Origin: an uncultured Bryobacterales bacterium
Lineage (GTDB): Bacteria > Acidobacteriota > Terriglobia > Bryobacterales > UBA6623
Length of the DNA: 64,000 bases
Direction: 5' to 3'
Assembly (NCBI GenBank): GCA_951813065.1
Contig: CATOTH010000005.1
Span: 248,001-312,000 of the forward strand
This document shows, piece by piece, positions 1 to 8,920 of the stretch. A model generated the notes under the pieces. It was not told where the DNA came from. It worked only from the letters and a program-made list of their open reading frames with translations, and did not search any database. Numbering within the stretch: position 1 is the first letter of the stretch; each line of letters opens with the position of its first letter. The position numbers were made by a program, and so were the translations under genes.

Positions 1-738
1 GATCAGCGGGAGCAAGACACGCTGGCGAAGGTTCGGGGCGTAGAAGTAAGGTTCCGCGCCAGCTAGATCCAGAACTTCAGACTGGCCGTCGAAGCGCGTG
101 ATCGTCTGGCCGTCGAGTTGCCGCATCAGATCATCCAGATCCTGGGCGATGAACTCGATCAAGTTGGCCTCCAATGCGTCCTCCTCGGTGAAGGACTTGC
201 TCTCGAGAACAGCCTCGACCGCGAGTTCGCTGTTGCGACCGCGCTTGTCGGTCACCGCCCGCAGCGAAGCGGCAGTGTCGTTCTCGATCTTCTGCTTCAT
301 CGTGCCCTCGAGTTCTCCGCCCAGCGCAAGGACAGGATGCGCAGCTCCGGTGTTCGTGCCCGGGGCCATCGCGGCAACATCGGCCGAGACGAGGATGATG
401 AAGCCGGCGGACGCGGCGTGGCCCCCGCTGGGAGACACGTAGGCGACGACCGGTACGGACGAGGCGAGAATCGATTGAACGATCTCATTGGTCGAATCCA
501 GAAGCCCTCCCGGCGTGTCGATCCGCAACACGACAGCCGCGTCGCCAGCCTCGGCCGCCTGCTGCAATCCCTGGGAGACGATCTCGTGCGTGAGAGGGTG
601 GATGACGGTATTCAGCTCCAGGACCAAGACGGACTTGGACTGGGCCGCGCCCGGGGCAATCCAGAGCAACGCCCCAACTGCCGCAAGCGCGCTGCTTGCG
701 AGCCACCGGCGAGCCGCAGTACCGCGCACTACCTCCAT
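1..738 (-). CDS. NfeD/ClpP-class membrane serine protease, C-terminus outside window
   Basis: Partial gene reading from the ATG at 738 off the left edge; 246 codons are visible. Residues ~8-32 form a signal peptide. A ClpP/crotonase-fold domain of the NfeD1b type follows: the RIDTPGG motif, then GGHAASAG, which carries the nucleophile Ser, and a downstream KQKIENDTAASLR segment that should contain the catalytic Lys of the Ser-Lys dyad. The family cleaves membrane proteins such as stomatins from the periplasmic face, and the missing C-terminus would normally hold membrane helices and an OB fold. The family is clear; substrate and full length are not visible. No partner stomatin gene lies within the window. 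Confidence 0.85.
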   Translation of the reverse strand, partial: MEVVRGTAARRWLASSALAAVGALLWIAPGAAQSKSVLVLELNTVIHPLTHEIVSQGLQQAAEAGDAAVVLRIDTPGGLLDSTNEIVQSILASSVPVVAYVSPSGGHAASAGFIILVSADVAAMAPGTNTGAAHPVLALGGELEGTMKQKIENDTAASLRAVTDKRGRNSELAVEAVLESKSFTEEDALEANLIEFIAQDLDDLMRQLDGQTITRFDGQSEVLDLAGAEPYFYAPNLRQRVLLPLI

Positions 739-1414
739 CGATGTCCTAAGTCTAATTCAGTTTCCGATGTTGGCGCGATTCATGGCCGGCAGCGCTCGGC
801 ATCCATCTTCCAAGCCTGGCCCGCCTGGTCGGATGTCCCCCCAAGACGGCGAGCGTGGACTCCCGGGACGGCAACCGGTCCTAGCGCCTTGACACACTGA
901 ATACCGGGCAATGGTTCTGTGTCGAAAGAAGGGGTGCGGATTGAGCTCCGCATTCTGAAGACGGAGACGGTGAGGTGGCTGTGACGGGAGTTGCAGCGGG
1001 AATGCCAATGGCAACCGAAAACTGCACACCGTTGGGAAGAGGCCCGCTGCGGGTTTAGCGGACTTCTCCCAACCGTTCCGGAGGAGCTTGAGGCGGCTGG
1101 CCGGGGGCGCGGAGCGATCCCTGGGACCGTTCCCCGCGCTGGAACTGGCGGATGCGAACTCGGTTCGGCGCGAGTTCGTGTACTCGGGCGTGGCCGCCGG
1201 GCAGTGAGGCGTTGCGATCGTCGCTGGCGAGAGTGCGCGCAGTTCCGCCTAGGCGCCGCGGTTCTGCCATAACGCTTTGCGTTCAGCCCGAGGGAAATGG
1301 TCGATTCTCAGCGGCGCGCCGTCGGAATCCCGCTATGCAACAATTGGGGCGCTCTAGCGCTGTATCGCAGGCCATGTGCAGCCTGCGAATGCCGTGAGAA
1401 CCAGCGGTAGCTCC
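739..1414. other. Gene-poor stretch with one copy of a dispersed repeat and a long hairpin
   Basis: No convincing gene. It contains one copy (about 898-1000) of a ~100-bp repeat whose second, inverted copy lies at about 3110-3222. At 1031-1077 there is an imperfect hairpin (arms GTTGGGAAGAGGCCCGCT and AGCGGACTTCTCCCAAC) without a T-run. It may be a remnant of a mobile or repetitive element. Confidence 0.5.
898..1000 (+). repeat. Dispersed ~100-bp repeat, copy A
   Basis: About 80 percent identical by eye to the reverse complement of 3110-3222, including GCAATGGTTCTGTG, GTGCGGATTG, CGCATTCTGAAG and GGTGAGGTGG blocks. The two copies bracket the NSS transporter gene in inverted orientation. Copy A has an in-frame stop where copy B reads through, so any coding role is lost here. 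Confidence 0.6.
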
Positions 1415-2968
1415 ATGGAATTAAGGCGGTTCGGATCCCGGTGGACCATGATGCTGGCCATGCTCGGCATGGCCGTCGGCACAGGCAATATATGGCGGTT
1501 CCCGCGGATCGCCGCCAAGAACGGAGGTGGCGAATTCCTCGTAGCTTGGATCGTCTTCCTGTTCCTTTGGTCGATTCCGCTGATTCTCTTGGAATTCGGC
1601 ATGGGCCGCAAGACCCGTTCCGGCCCCATACGGGCATTCGTGAGGCTCGCGGGGCCCAGATGGGCCTGGACCGGGGCGATGGTGGTCTGCGTCTGCTCCG
1701 GAATCCTCTGCTACTACTCCGTCGTTGCAGGCTGGACGGTCCGCTATGCGGTCGCCGCGATTGGAGGCGGCCTGTCGTCTACGGTTCCTGGCGCATTCTG
1801 GAGCGACTTCACGTCTTCGGCTCTGCCCGCTGTCTGCCACGCCGTGATGCTCGGGCTGGCCGTGCTCGTCGTGGCGAAGGGAGTTTCGGCGATCGAGCGG
1901 GTCGCGACAGTCCTCATGCCTGCGCTGATCGTTCTGGTACTCGTGCTCGTTGCCCGCGCGGTGACGCTGCCAGGGGCGTCTGACGGCATCGCGTACCTGT
2001 TCGGAATCGACTGGAGCGAGCTGACCAGGGCGCGGATATGGATCGAGGCCCTGACCCAGAATGCTTGGGACACAGGTGCCGGCTGGGGGCTGGTACTCTG
2101 CTACGCCGCCTACCAGCGGAAGCGGGATGATACTGCGCTCAACAGCTACGTGCTCCCGGCCGCCAACAACGCCATCAGCCTGCTGGCCGGGATCATGGTC
2201 TTCTGTACGGTCTTCTCGGCTGTGCCGGCGCTGATGGACAGGGCTGCCACGGATCCCGACCAACTGCGTGGTCTGGGCTCGCTCGAGCAGGCTGTCCGCG
2301 ACGGGCAGCCGTTCTCGGAGCAGCTCGTGCAGGACACCGTCTTTTCCGAAGGCAACACAGGCATCACCTTCATTTGGATGCCCGAGCTGTTCCGCTCGAT
2401 GCCCCAGGGCGGCTTCTTCATGGCGCTGTTCTTCATGGCGCTTGCGTTCGCAGCGTTCACCAGTCTGATTGCCATGGTCGAGGTCGCGACCCGCACGTTC
2501 GAGGACGCGGGATTCGACCGCCGGAAGGCGCTCTTCGGCATCGCTTCCGTCGGGTTCCTCCTCGGGCTGCCATCGGCGCTCAACATGAATGTCCTTGATA
2601 ATCAAGACTGGGTCTGGGGCGTGGCTCTAGTCCTCTCGGGCCTGTTCTTTGCCCTCGCTGTCGGGCGCTACGGGGCGCGAAAGTTTCGCGACGAGACGCT
2701 CAACCACGAACACTCGGACATCCGGATCGGCTCTTGGTGGGACTTCGTGATCCGCACCGTTGTTCCGTTCGAAGCCGTCGTCCTGACCGTCTGGCTGCTC
2801 TACCAAGCGTGGCAGGACGACCCCCAAAGCTGGCTGGTCCCGTTCGGCGCGGACCACGTTTTCAGCGTGGGTACCGTGCTCGTCCAACTCGGCACTGTGG
2901 CGGTTGTGCTCTTCCTGTGCAACAAGCGGCTCGCCGCTTCGGTCCACAGGGGAGACGAGTCCGCTTGA
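1415..2968 (+). CDS. Sodium-dependent NSS-family transporter
   Basis: 517-residue integral membrane protein of the neurotransmitter:sodium symporter family, which couples Na+ entry to uptake of amino acids or related solutes across the inner membrane. The N-terminus carries the family signature GMAVGTGNIWRFPR with the Na+-site residues of helix 1, followed by NGGGEFL, and about 11-12 hydrophobic segments follow. The ATG at 1415 fits the family N-terminus; an in-frame GTG at 1376 would add 13 residues that look non-homologous. No strong Shine-Dalgarno is visible. The gene stands alone between inverted repeat copies. The substrate cannot be read from sequence. Confidence 0.9.
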   Translation: MELRRFGSRWTMMLAMLGMAVGTGNIWRFPRIAAKNGGGEFLVAWIVFLFLWSIPLILLEFGMGRKTRSGPIRAFVRLAGPRWAWTGAMVVCVCSGILCYYSVVAGWTVRYAVAAIGGGLSSTVPGAFWSDFTSSALPAVCHAVMLGLAVLVVAKGVSAIERVATVLMPALIVLVLVLVARAVTLPGASDGIAYLFGIDWSELTRARIWIEALTQNAWDTGAGWGLVLCYAAYQRKRDDTALNSYVLPAANNAISLLAGIMVFCTVFSAVPALMDRAATDPDQLRGLGSLEQAVRDGQPFSEQLVQDTVFSEGNTGITFIWMPELFRSMPQGGFFMALFFMALAFAAFTSLIAMVEVATRTFEDAGFDRRKALFGIASVGFLLGLPSALNMNVLDNQDWVWGVALVLSGLFFALAVGRYGARKFRDETLNHEHSDIRIGSWWDFVIRTVVPFEAVVLTVWLLYQAWQDDPQSWLVPFGADHVFSVGTVLVQLGTVAVVLFLCNKRLAASVHRGDESA

Positions 2969-3109
2969 GGATCCTGGGTCCGCGGCCGTCGAGGCGATGT
3001 CGGAGGCATTCGCCGCCCGTGCCCGGGGCGACCTGCTGGCTCTTGCCAGGACCGTTCTCCGAACCGGGACTGATTCCGGAGCGCCTGTGGTCAAGCCAGC
3101 GGCTCTGGA

Positions 3110-3222
3110 TTCCGGCGATGCTCCACTGCAACTCCCGCCGCAACCACCTCACCGCCCCCGGCTTCAGAATGCGATGCCCAATCCGCACTCCTTCCTTCTC
3201 CACAGAACCATTGCCCTGATCC
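3110..3222 (-). repeat. Dispersed ~100-bp repeat, copy B
   Basis: Reverse-complement partner of the copy at 898-1000. Here the repeat is open for translation on the minus strand (GNGSVEKEGVRIGHRILKP and onward), so it may derive from a coding sequence. No family was recognised. Confidence 0.6.
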
Positions 3223-3263
3223 CAGGCGCGAGCCACCAGTCCGTCGGTGACCTCGAGAGCGCC

Positions 3264-3269
3264 TAGAAT
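3264..3269 (+). promoter_or_regulatory. Putative -10 box close to start codon
   Basis: TAGAAT ends 11 nt before the ATG at 3281, and no Shine-Dalgarno lies between. One of several such boxes in the window suggesting a leaderless or very short-leader transcript. Inferred from sequence only. Confidence 0.4.
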
Positions 3270-3280
3270 AGGTTGATCCT

Positions 3281-5284
3281 ATGAGCTCGCTAGGGCTCCA
3301 CTCAGGCAAGGTCGAAAAGACCCTGGTCGCGCTCGGAACGGTCAGCCTCGCCCTATGGCTCCTGCAGTTCTTGTTCGAGGGACTGCAGCCGTACCACCGA
3401 CTGACGCTTGCGCTGCTAGTCATATTCGGAGGCCTGGTCTTCGCGTACTGGCTCTTGCGCGCGGCAAGGTGGGTTGGCCAGAAGGCGATGTGGCGAGTGC
3501 GGCATCGCATGGTGGCGGTGTTCTTCTTCGTGGGTGCCCTGCCGCTTGCGCTGGGGGTGTTGCTCGTTGCGGTGGGGATGCTCTTGGCCTTCGGCTCCCT
3601 GACCGGGTATGTATTCTCGGCACCGTTCGCGGACCTGGCCAACCGCATGCGGGCCACCACGCAGGCACTTTCGTGGCAACTGCAATCAATTCCCCCCGCC
3701 CTGAGGGGAGCGACCCTGAATCGATTCCATGCCGACGCCGAGACCATCTATCCGGGCGTCGAGTTCCGGTTGGATCTCGACGGTGTCCAGCTGGCATTCC
3801 CGGAGGGCGTGCTGAACTATTCCGTACCCTCCGAAATCCTGGACTCGACCACCTTGATCCGCAAGGGCGAAATCCCGTTCATGATGGTGCGGACAGTCGT
3901 AGGTGACGGCATGGGGGAGGTGGTGATGGCCGTTCCCGTCAGGTCGGAACTGGCACGCAAGCTGGTTCCCGGACTGGGAATCGTCATGTTGGAGCGCGAG
4001 AGCCCGTCGCCATCGCCCAACGAGCAATCCGTTGACCCGGACCAGGCGAAGTCAGGGCTCGAACGCCTGCGGGAGGCAACGGTGGCGCGGAGGGTCGCCG
4101 ATCTGCCGCCCCCAAAGAACTCCCTCGACTGGGTGATCTCGTGGCCGCTGCAAGTTCCAGTGTTCGACGTCGACGACGGCCAATCCCAACAGGTGCTCTT
4201 CTGGCTCCAAACCCGCCCGTCAGTCCTGTGGTCAGCGATCTTCGCGCATCAGTCCGACCCGGCTTCCCGAGCCTTCGCCATCTTCTTCTCGGTCCTGGCA
4301 GCGGCGGCATTTGCCTTCAGCGTCTTCGTCTCGGTCTTCATCGCGGGCTCCTTGACACGCACGTTAACGCGCGCTGTCCACGACCTTCAGATCGGCACGA
4401 CCCATGTGAACCAGGGAGACTTCAGTTACCGGATCCCGGTTTCAGGAAGCGACCAGGTGAGCGACCTTGCGCGCTCCTTCAACTCCATGACAGCCTCGAT
4501 CGAGCGTCTGATCGAGGACTCGAAAAGACGGCAGCATTTGGAGGCCGAGCTCGAAATCGCCCGGGAAGTGCAGGCCAAGCTCTTTCCCGGTCAGCGGCCC
4601 GACCTGGAGGGGCTTGAGGTGCTCGGGGTTTGCCGCCCGGCCGAGTCAGTGTCCGGTGACTTCTTCGACTACGTGCGACTGGACAGCAATACATTGGCCG
4701 TCAGTTTCGGGGATGTCTCGGGCAAGGGCATCTCGGCGGCACTCGTGATGGCGTCCTTGCACGCCATCGTTCGCACGCAACTGGCACTGCTTCTTCCCGA
4801 TGAGCAGGACACGTTCCGGGAGGCCACAGCGCGTGTGGTCGGTGGGGCAAACCGGCAGCTGGTCACGGACACCGCGCCGGAGAAATACTCAACGCTGTTC
4901 TTCGGCGCCTATGACGCGAGGACCGCGACGCTGGCATACTCGAACGCCGGCCACCTGCCTCCCCTGTTGGTAAGGAACGGTGAAATCGTCCCTCTCGAAG
5001 TCAATGGGATGGTGGTCGGCATCTTCCCGGACGCATCGTACACCGCCAGCTCACTGACGCTCCGAAGCGGCGATATGCTGGTCGCATACACCGACGGGGT
5101 GACCGAGCCGGAGAACGAAGCGGGAGCGGAATACGGCGAACTGCGCCTCCGGGAAGCCTTGCAGAAGGCTGACGGCCTGTCCGCGAGCGAGGTCATTGAC
5201 CGCGTGATGAACGACGTGCTCGCCTGGACCGGCGACTCCGCCTTGCAGGACGATATGACGATGCTGGTGGTGCGCAAGGCATGA
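3281..5284 (+). CDS. RsbU-like PP2C/SpoIIE phosphatase with membrane sensor and HAMP domain
   Basis: 667 residues. The N-terminal third has three hydrophobic segments, then an extracytoplasmic sensor region of about 200 residues, another membrane segment (AIFFSVLAAAAFAFSVF), a HAMP domain (~350-420), a short coiled linker and a C-terminal SpoIIE/PP2C phosphatase. Metal-binding motifs are visible: GDFFDY, GDVSGKGISAALVMA, SNAGHLPP and YTDGVTE. Such proteins dephosphorylate anti-sigma-factor antagonists in partner-switching pathways, so this one probably passes an envelope signal to a sigma-factor circuit. No RsbV/RsbW homologue is nearby. It overlaps the K+ channel gene by 4 bp (ATGA), implying coupled translation. 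Confidence 0.92.
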   Translation: MSSLGLHSGKVEKTLVALGTVSLALWLLQFLFEGLQPYHRLTLALLVIFGGLVFAYWLLRAARWVGQKAMWRVRHRMVAVFFFVGALPLALGVLLVAVGMLLAFGSLTGYVFSAPFADLANRMRATTQALSWQLQSIPPALRGATLNRFHADAETIYPGVEFRLDLDGVQLAFPEGVLNYSVPSEILDSTTLIRKGEIPFMMVRTVVGDGMGEVVMAVPVRSELARKLVPGLGIVMLERESPSPSPNEQSVDPDQAKSGLERLREATVARRVADLPPPKNSLDWVISWPLQVPVFDVDDGQSQQVLFWLQTRPSVLWSAIFAHQSDPASRAFAIFFSVLAAAAFAFSVFVSVFIAGSLTRTLTRAVHDLQIGTTHVNQGDFSYRIPVSGSDQVSDLARSFNSMTASIERLIEDSKRRQHLEAELEIAREVQAKLFPGQRPDLEGLEVLGVCRPAESVSGDFFDYVRLDSNTLAVSFGDVSGKGISAALVMASLHAIVRTQLALLLPDEQDTFREATARVVGGANRQLVTDTAPEKYSTLFFGAYDARTATLAYSNAGHLPPLLVRNGEIVPLEVNGMVVGIFPDASYTASSLTLRSGDMLVAYTDGVTEPENEAGAEYGELRLREALQKADGLSASEVIDRVMNDVLAWTGDSALQDDMTMLVVRKA

Positions 5285-6309
5285 AGCAAATCAGCAACAA
5301 CATCCAGCAGCCAATACGTCAGCTGATCGTGCCGATGGCCCTGCTGGTGGGCATCCTCCTGGTCGGCCTGCTCGGGTTTCGCTGGATCGAGGGCGCGAGT
5401 CTTTTTGACAGCTTTTACATGGCCCTGATCACCCTGACAACGGTCGGCTATGAGGAAATGTTCGAACTGAGCCAGGCTGGACGGATCTTCAACTCCATCT
5501 TGATTCTCGCCGGCTTCACCGTTGTGTTCGTCGCACTTGGCATGGTGTCGCACGTCCTGTTACAACTCGAACTGCATAACTTCTTCGAGCAGAGAAAGAG
5601 CAAGCGCATGATTCAGAAACTCTCGGATCACTACATCGTCTGTGGCCTCGGCCGAGTGGGCCGAGGCGTGATCGAACAGCTCCAGCGCGAAGGTGCGAAC
5701 GTCATCGCAATCGACAACTCGACCGAGCACGCCGAATGGGCACGCGAACACGAGGTGCCGTTGCTCGAGGCTGACGCGACCCTGGACGAGACGCTGGAAC
5801 GGGCCGGTGCGCGCCGCGCTCGGGGCCTAGTCGCGGCAATCAGCAGCGACGCGCAAAACGTGTACGTGACGCTTTCAGCGCGGGTCCTGAACCCCGACCT
5901 GCGAATCGTGGCGCGAGCAACCACCGAGGGAGCGAAGGACAAGCTGTTGCGGGCTGGCTGCCAGTCCGTCTTGACGCCGTACACGTTCACCGGCAACCAG
6001 CTGGCCCAGGCCTTGTTGCGTCCGCAGGTCTCGAATTTCCTCGACATCGCTTCGGCTATCGCCAAGGCCGACATTGATCTGCAGATCGAGGAGCACCACG
6101 TCGAAGAGGGCAGCATCTGCGAGAACAAGACTCTCGCGGACTCCGGCCTGACCCGCGAATTCGATGTAATCGTCCTGGCGGTCACCGAGGAGGACGGCTC
6201 GGTCCGGTTCAATCCGCCCTCGTCGACCCGCTTGCAAGTCGGTGATGTCCTGATCGTCATGGGCCGGCGAGCAATGCTCGACAAGATGCACGGCGAGCTC
6301 GCACACTGA
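5281..6309 (+). CDS. Two-helix potassium channel with TrkA-type RCK domains
   Basis: 342 residues. A membrane module of two helices with a pore loop (filter TTVGYE at residues 53-58) is followed by a Rossmann RCK/TrkA_N domain (GLGRVGRGV nucleotide loop near residue 124) and a TrkA_C domain from about residue 260. It should conduct or gate K+ across the inner membrane under nucleotide or ion control. The filter reads TVGYE rather than the canonical TVGYG, a variant that occurs in related bacterial channels. Coupled to the upstream phosphatase (4-bp overlap) and to the downstream nnr gene (1-bp overlap), so the three are almost certainly one transcript. Confidence 0.9.
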   Translation: MKQISNNIQQPIRQLIVPMALLVGILLVGLLGFRWIEGASLFDSFYMALITLTTVGYEEMFELSQAGRIFNSILILAGFTVVFVALGMVSHVLLQLELHNFFEQRKSKRMIQKLSDHYIVCGLGRVGRGVIEQLQREGANVIAIDNSTEHAEWAREHEVPLLEADATLDETLERAGARRARGLVAAISSDAQNVYVTLSARVLNPDLRIVARATTEGAKDKLLRAGCQSVLTPYTFTGNQLAQALLRPQVSNFLDIASAIAKADIDLQIEEHHVEEGSICENKTLADSGLTREFDVIVLAVTEEDGSVRFNPPSSTRLQVGDVLIVMGRRAMLDKMHGELAH

Positions 6310-7871
6310 TGCAGCGCATTCTCGATTCCGCCGAAATGCGCGAGGCGGATCGCGTCACGATCGAGGATCGGCGGGTGCCTGGGCTCGTGCTGATGGAAAA
6401 TGCCGCGAGCGCCGTCACCCGCAAGCTGCAGTCGGTCTTTCCCGGCCTGGACGGCGAAAGAGTCCTGGTGCTTTGCGGCAAGGGCAACAACGGCGGAGAC
6501 GGCCTCGCCGTCGCACGCCAGCTCTTGCTATACGCGCCGCAACTCGATCTCCGGACGGTGTTGCTGGCCACCCCGGACTCGCTTTCGCCAGACGCGGCTT
6601 TGAATTGGGCCATGCTGGCAGCCCAGGATCACCAGGCCGACGTCGCCGCGACACCCGCGGCATGGGAATCCCTGCTTGCGGGAATCACCGATTCCACCGT
6701 GATCGTCGACGCCATTCTCGGCACGGGCGTGAGCGGCGCGCCGAGGGGGCTCGCGGCGCGGGTTGTCGCAGACGTGAACGCCGGATTCCGAAACGCTCGG
6801 GTTCTGGCAGTGGACATGCCGTCCGGCCTCGGCAGCGACTCGGGTGAACTGCAGGGCCAGTGCATGCGCGCGGACTGGACCGTGACGTTCACCGCTCCAA
6901 AGGTCGGTCAGGTGCTGGCACCGGCATGCGAGCACGTCGGAGCCCTGACCGTTGCCCGCATCGGGACGGCGGACTCGGTACTGGACTCTCTGCCGGGACC
7001 GCGCTTGCTAATGACCAAGCCGGCTGACGTTCGGCCTTTCACCGCTCCGCGCAGCGCTTCCGGGCACAAGGGCACCTACGGTCATGTCCTCGCGATCGGC
7101 GGGTCCTCGCCAAAGCCCGGGGCGATCCTGATGGCGGCGACGACCGCTTTGAAGGCCGGTGCCGGCCTCGCCACGGTAGCCACCTCGGCCGGTGCGTCAG
7201 GCGCCATCCTCGCCGCGGCTCCGGAACTGATGCTGGAGCCCGCGAAGGAACTGCCCGACGGCACGCTCGGCCCCGACTGCTTTGACGAGGGCTGGTTCTC
7301 GGGCAAATCGGTCGTAGCGGTCGGGCCGGGACTTGGTAACTCGGACGCAAACCGCGCGCTGGCCCGCCGGGTCTTCGAAACGTGCGAGCTGCCCCTGGTG
7401 GTTGACGCCGACGGCCTCGCCGCGCTGCAGTCCGGCACCGTTCCAGCGCGCTCGGCCCCGACCGTGGTGACGCCCCATCCCGGCGAGATGGGGCGATTGG
7501 TCGGCTCCGGCACAGCGCAGGTGCAGCGGAACAGGCTCGGGATCGCGAGGGCATTCGCGGCGCGTACCGGAACCTACGTGGTCCTCAAGGGGAACCGTAC
7601 CCTGATCGCGTCACCGGAAGGCGATGTCGTCGTCAATCCGACAGGCACTCCCGGCATGGCAACAGCCGGTTCAGGGGATGTCCTGACCGGCATCCTCGCC
7701 GCCTATCTGGCCCAGTTTCCCGACCACCCCGTGCTGGAGACGGTCGCCGCGGCCGTCTACCTGCACGGCCTCGCGGGCGAACTCGCAGCCCGGGATCTTG
7801 GCGAGCAGAGGATGCTGGCAACCGATATCGGCGGCCGCTTGCTGGAGGCCGTTAGGACTGTTGCGAAGTGA
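6309..7871 (+). CDS. nnr: Bifunctional NAD(P)H-hydrate epimerase / ADP-dependent dehydratase
   Basis: 520 residues. The N-terminal YjeF_N epimerase domain (~1-215; GKGNNGGDGLAVARQL, AVDMPSGL) interconverts R- and S-NAD(P)HX. The C-terminal ribokinase-like dehydratase (~235-510; KGTYGHVLAIGGS, HPGEMGRL, GTPGMATAGSGDVLTG) restores NAD(P)H using ADP. Both active-site motifs look intact, and length matches the fused bacterial enzyme. The start codon overlaps the stop of the K+ channel gene by one base, and the stop overlaps the tsaE start. The nnr-tsaE pairing is widespread in bacteria, which supports both calls. Confidence 0.95.
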   Translation: MQRILDSAEMREADRVTIEDRRVPGLVLMENAASAVTRKLQSVFPGLDGERVLVLCGKGNNGGDGLAVARQLLLYAPQLDLRTVLLATPDSLSPDAALNWAMLAAQDHQADVAATPAAWESLLAGITDSTVIVDAILGTGVSGAPRGLAARVVADVNAGFRNARVLAVDMPSGLGSDSGELQGQCMRADWTVTFTAPKVGQVLAPACEHVGALTVARIGTADSVLDSLPGPRLLMTKPADVRPFTAPRSASGHKGTYGHVLAIGGSSPKPGAILMAATTALKAGAGLATVATSAGASGAILAAAPELMLEPAKELPDGTLGPDCFDEGWFSGKSVVAVGPGLGNSDANRALARRVFETCELPLVVDADGLAALQSGTVPARSAPTVVTPHPGEMGRLVGSGTAQVQRNRLGIARAFAARTGTYVVLKGNRTLIASPEGDVVVNPTGTPGMATAGSGDVLTGILAAYLAQFPDHPVLETVAAAVYLHGLAGELAARDLGEQRMLATDIGGRLLEAVRTVAK

Positions 7872-8305
7872 CGTTCCGTACGGGATCGGACGAGGAAACC
7901 GCAGCGGTCGGGGCCGTGATCGCCGAGCGCATCACGCCACCCGCGGTGGTCATGCTGATCGGGGACCTTGGGGCCGGCAAAACAACCCTCGCAAAGGGAC
8001 TAGTCGCGGCCCTCGGCGCCGCGCCGGCCGAGGATGTGCTCAGCCCGACGTTCTCGCTGGTCCACGAGTACGAGGGCGACCCGAAGGTCTACCACCTTGA
8101 CCTGTACCGCCTCGAAACTGTGCCGGAGGTCGAGACCTTGGGCCTGGAGGACCTGTGGGACCAGCGGGCCGTGGTGATCATCGAGTGGGGCGAGAAATTC
8201 GACCTCGCTCTGCCTGGCGATCGGCTCGAGGTCCACTTGAAACATGGCGACGGCGATTCCAGAATCATCCGGCTGATCTCGGGGCCAGCCGCTCAGCCGC
8301 TATAA
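7868..8305 (+). CDS. tsaE: tRNA threonylcarbamoyladenosine biosynthesis ATPase TsaE
   Basis: 145 residues, GTG start overlapping the nnr stop (GTGA). It has the family P-loop (GDLGAGKTTLAKG, ~33-45), the SPTFSLVHEY motif and HLDLYRL, followed by EWGEKF near residue 101. TsaE binds the TsaB-TsaD complex and uses ATP to support cycles of t6A37 synthesis on ANN-decoding tRNAs in the cytoplasm. Length is normal. The last codons overlap the promoter-like TATAAT of ruvA. Confidence 0.95.
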   Translation: MTFRTGSDEETAAVGAVIAERITPPAVVMLIGDLGAGKTTLAKGLVAALGAAPAEDVLSPTFSLVHEYEGDPKVYHLDLYRLETVPEVETLGLEDLWDQRAVVIIEWGEKFDLALPGDRLEVHLKHGDGDSRIIRLISGPAAQPL

Positions 8306-8306
8306 T
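8301..8306 (+). promoter_or_regulatory. Consensus -10 box immediately before ruvA
   Basis: A perfect TATAAT whose end lies 12 nt before the ruvA ATG (8319), overlapping the end of tsaE. No good -35 is seen 17 nt upstream and no Shine-Dalgarno follows, so the ruvAB transcript may begin within a few bases of the start codon. Confidence 0.5.
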
Positions 8307-8318
8307 CCCGTCCAAACC

Positions 8319-8909
8319 ATGATCGCCCTCTTGCGTGGAACGCTGGTCGAAAAACAGCCCGACAAGGTCATTCTGGACGTGGGCGGTGTGGGCTACGAGG
8401 TCGGCATCCCCGTGGAAACCTACAGCCGGCTCGGAGAGTCCGGGGAGGAAGTCTTGCTGCATGTCCACACGCATGTTCGCGAGAACCTCATCGCGCTGTT
8501 CGGCTTCCATGACCGCCGGGACAAGGACTTGTTCGAGAAATTCCTCGAAGTGAGCGGCGTCGGCCCTCGCCTGGCCCTCGCGTTGCTGTCAGGTCTGCCG
8601 GTGGTTGACCTGCTCGCCGCGATCCGCGACGGCGATGCCAAGAAACTCGTCCGGATACCGGGAGTGGGCAAGCGGACGGGCGAGCGCATTGTCCTAGAAT
8701 TGAAGGACAAGCTCGGGGCATTCCAAATCGACACGGAAGGCACCGACGAAGGTGCAGGCGCGGTCGAGGAAGACGTTATCACGGTACTCGTGAACCTCGG
8801 GTGCAGCCCCGACGCGGCCAGCCGGAGCGTGCGAGCCGCGAGACAGAACGGGGCGCCCGCGGAATTCGAAGTGCTGTTCCGGATGGCAATGGAATCGATC
8901 AAGCGCTAA
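8319..8909 (+). CDS. ruvA: Holliday junction branch migration protein RuvA
   Basis: 196 residues. The N-terminal OB fold (MIALLRGTL...DVGGVGYEV), the tandem helix-hairpin-helix region (FLEVSGVGPRLALALLSG and RIPGVGKRTGERIVLELKD) and the C-terminal RuvB-contacting domain (~150-196) are all present. RuvA tetramers bind four-way junctions and load RuvB during recombinational repair. It is followed after 11 bp by ruvB, the usual order; ruvC is not in the window. Confidence 0.97.
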   Translation: MIALLRGTLVEKQPDKVILDVGGVGYEVGIPVETYSRLGESGEEVLLHVHTHVRENLIALFGFHDRRDKDLFEKFLEVSGVGPRLALALLSGLPVVDLLAAIRDGDAKKLVRIPGVGKRTGERIVLELKDKLGAFQIDTEGTDEGAGAVEEDVITVLVNLGCSPDAASRSVRAARQNGAPAEFEVLFRMAMESIKR

Positions 8910-8920
8910 GGGATGCCTGC

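Larger units (their letters stand above)
2969..3280. other. Intergenic region with repeat copy B and promoter of the phosphatase gene
   Basis: 312 bp without a supported gene. It holds repeat copy B (about 3110-3222) and a TAGAAT box at 3264-3269, 11 nt before the next start codon. Confidence 0.5.

Noticed and set aside
118..900. Long plus-strand frame at the left edge
   Set aside because: It is the antisense shadow of the NfeD-type protease, whose minus-strand translation has clear family motifs and runs off the edge.
1421..2605. 394-codon minus-strand frame
   Set aside because: Antisense of the NSS symporter; composition is charged and repetitive with no family match.
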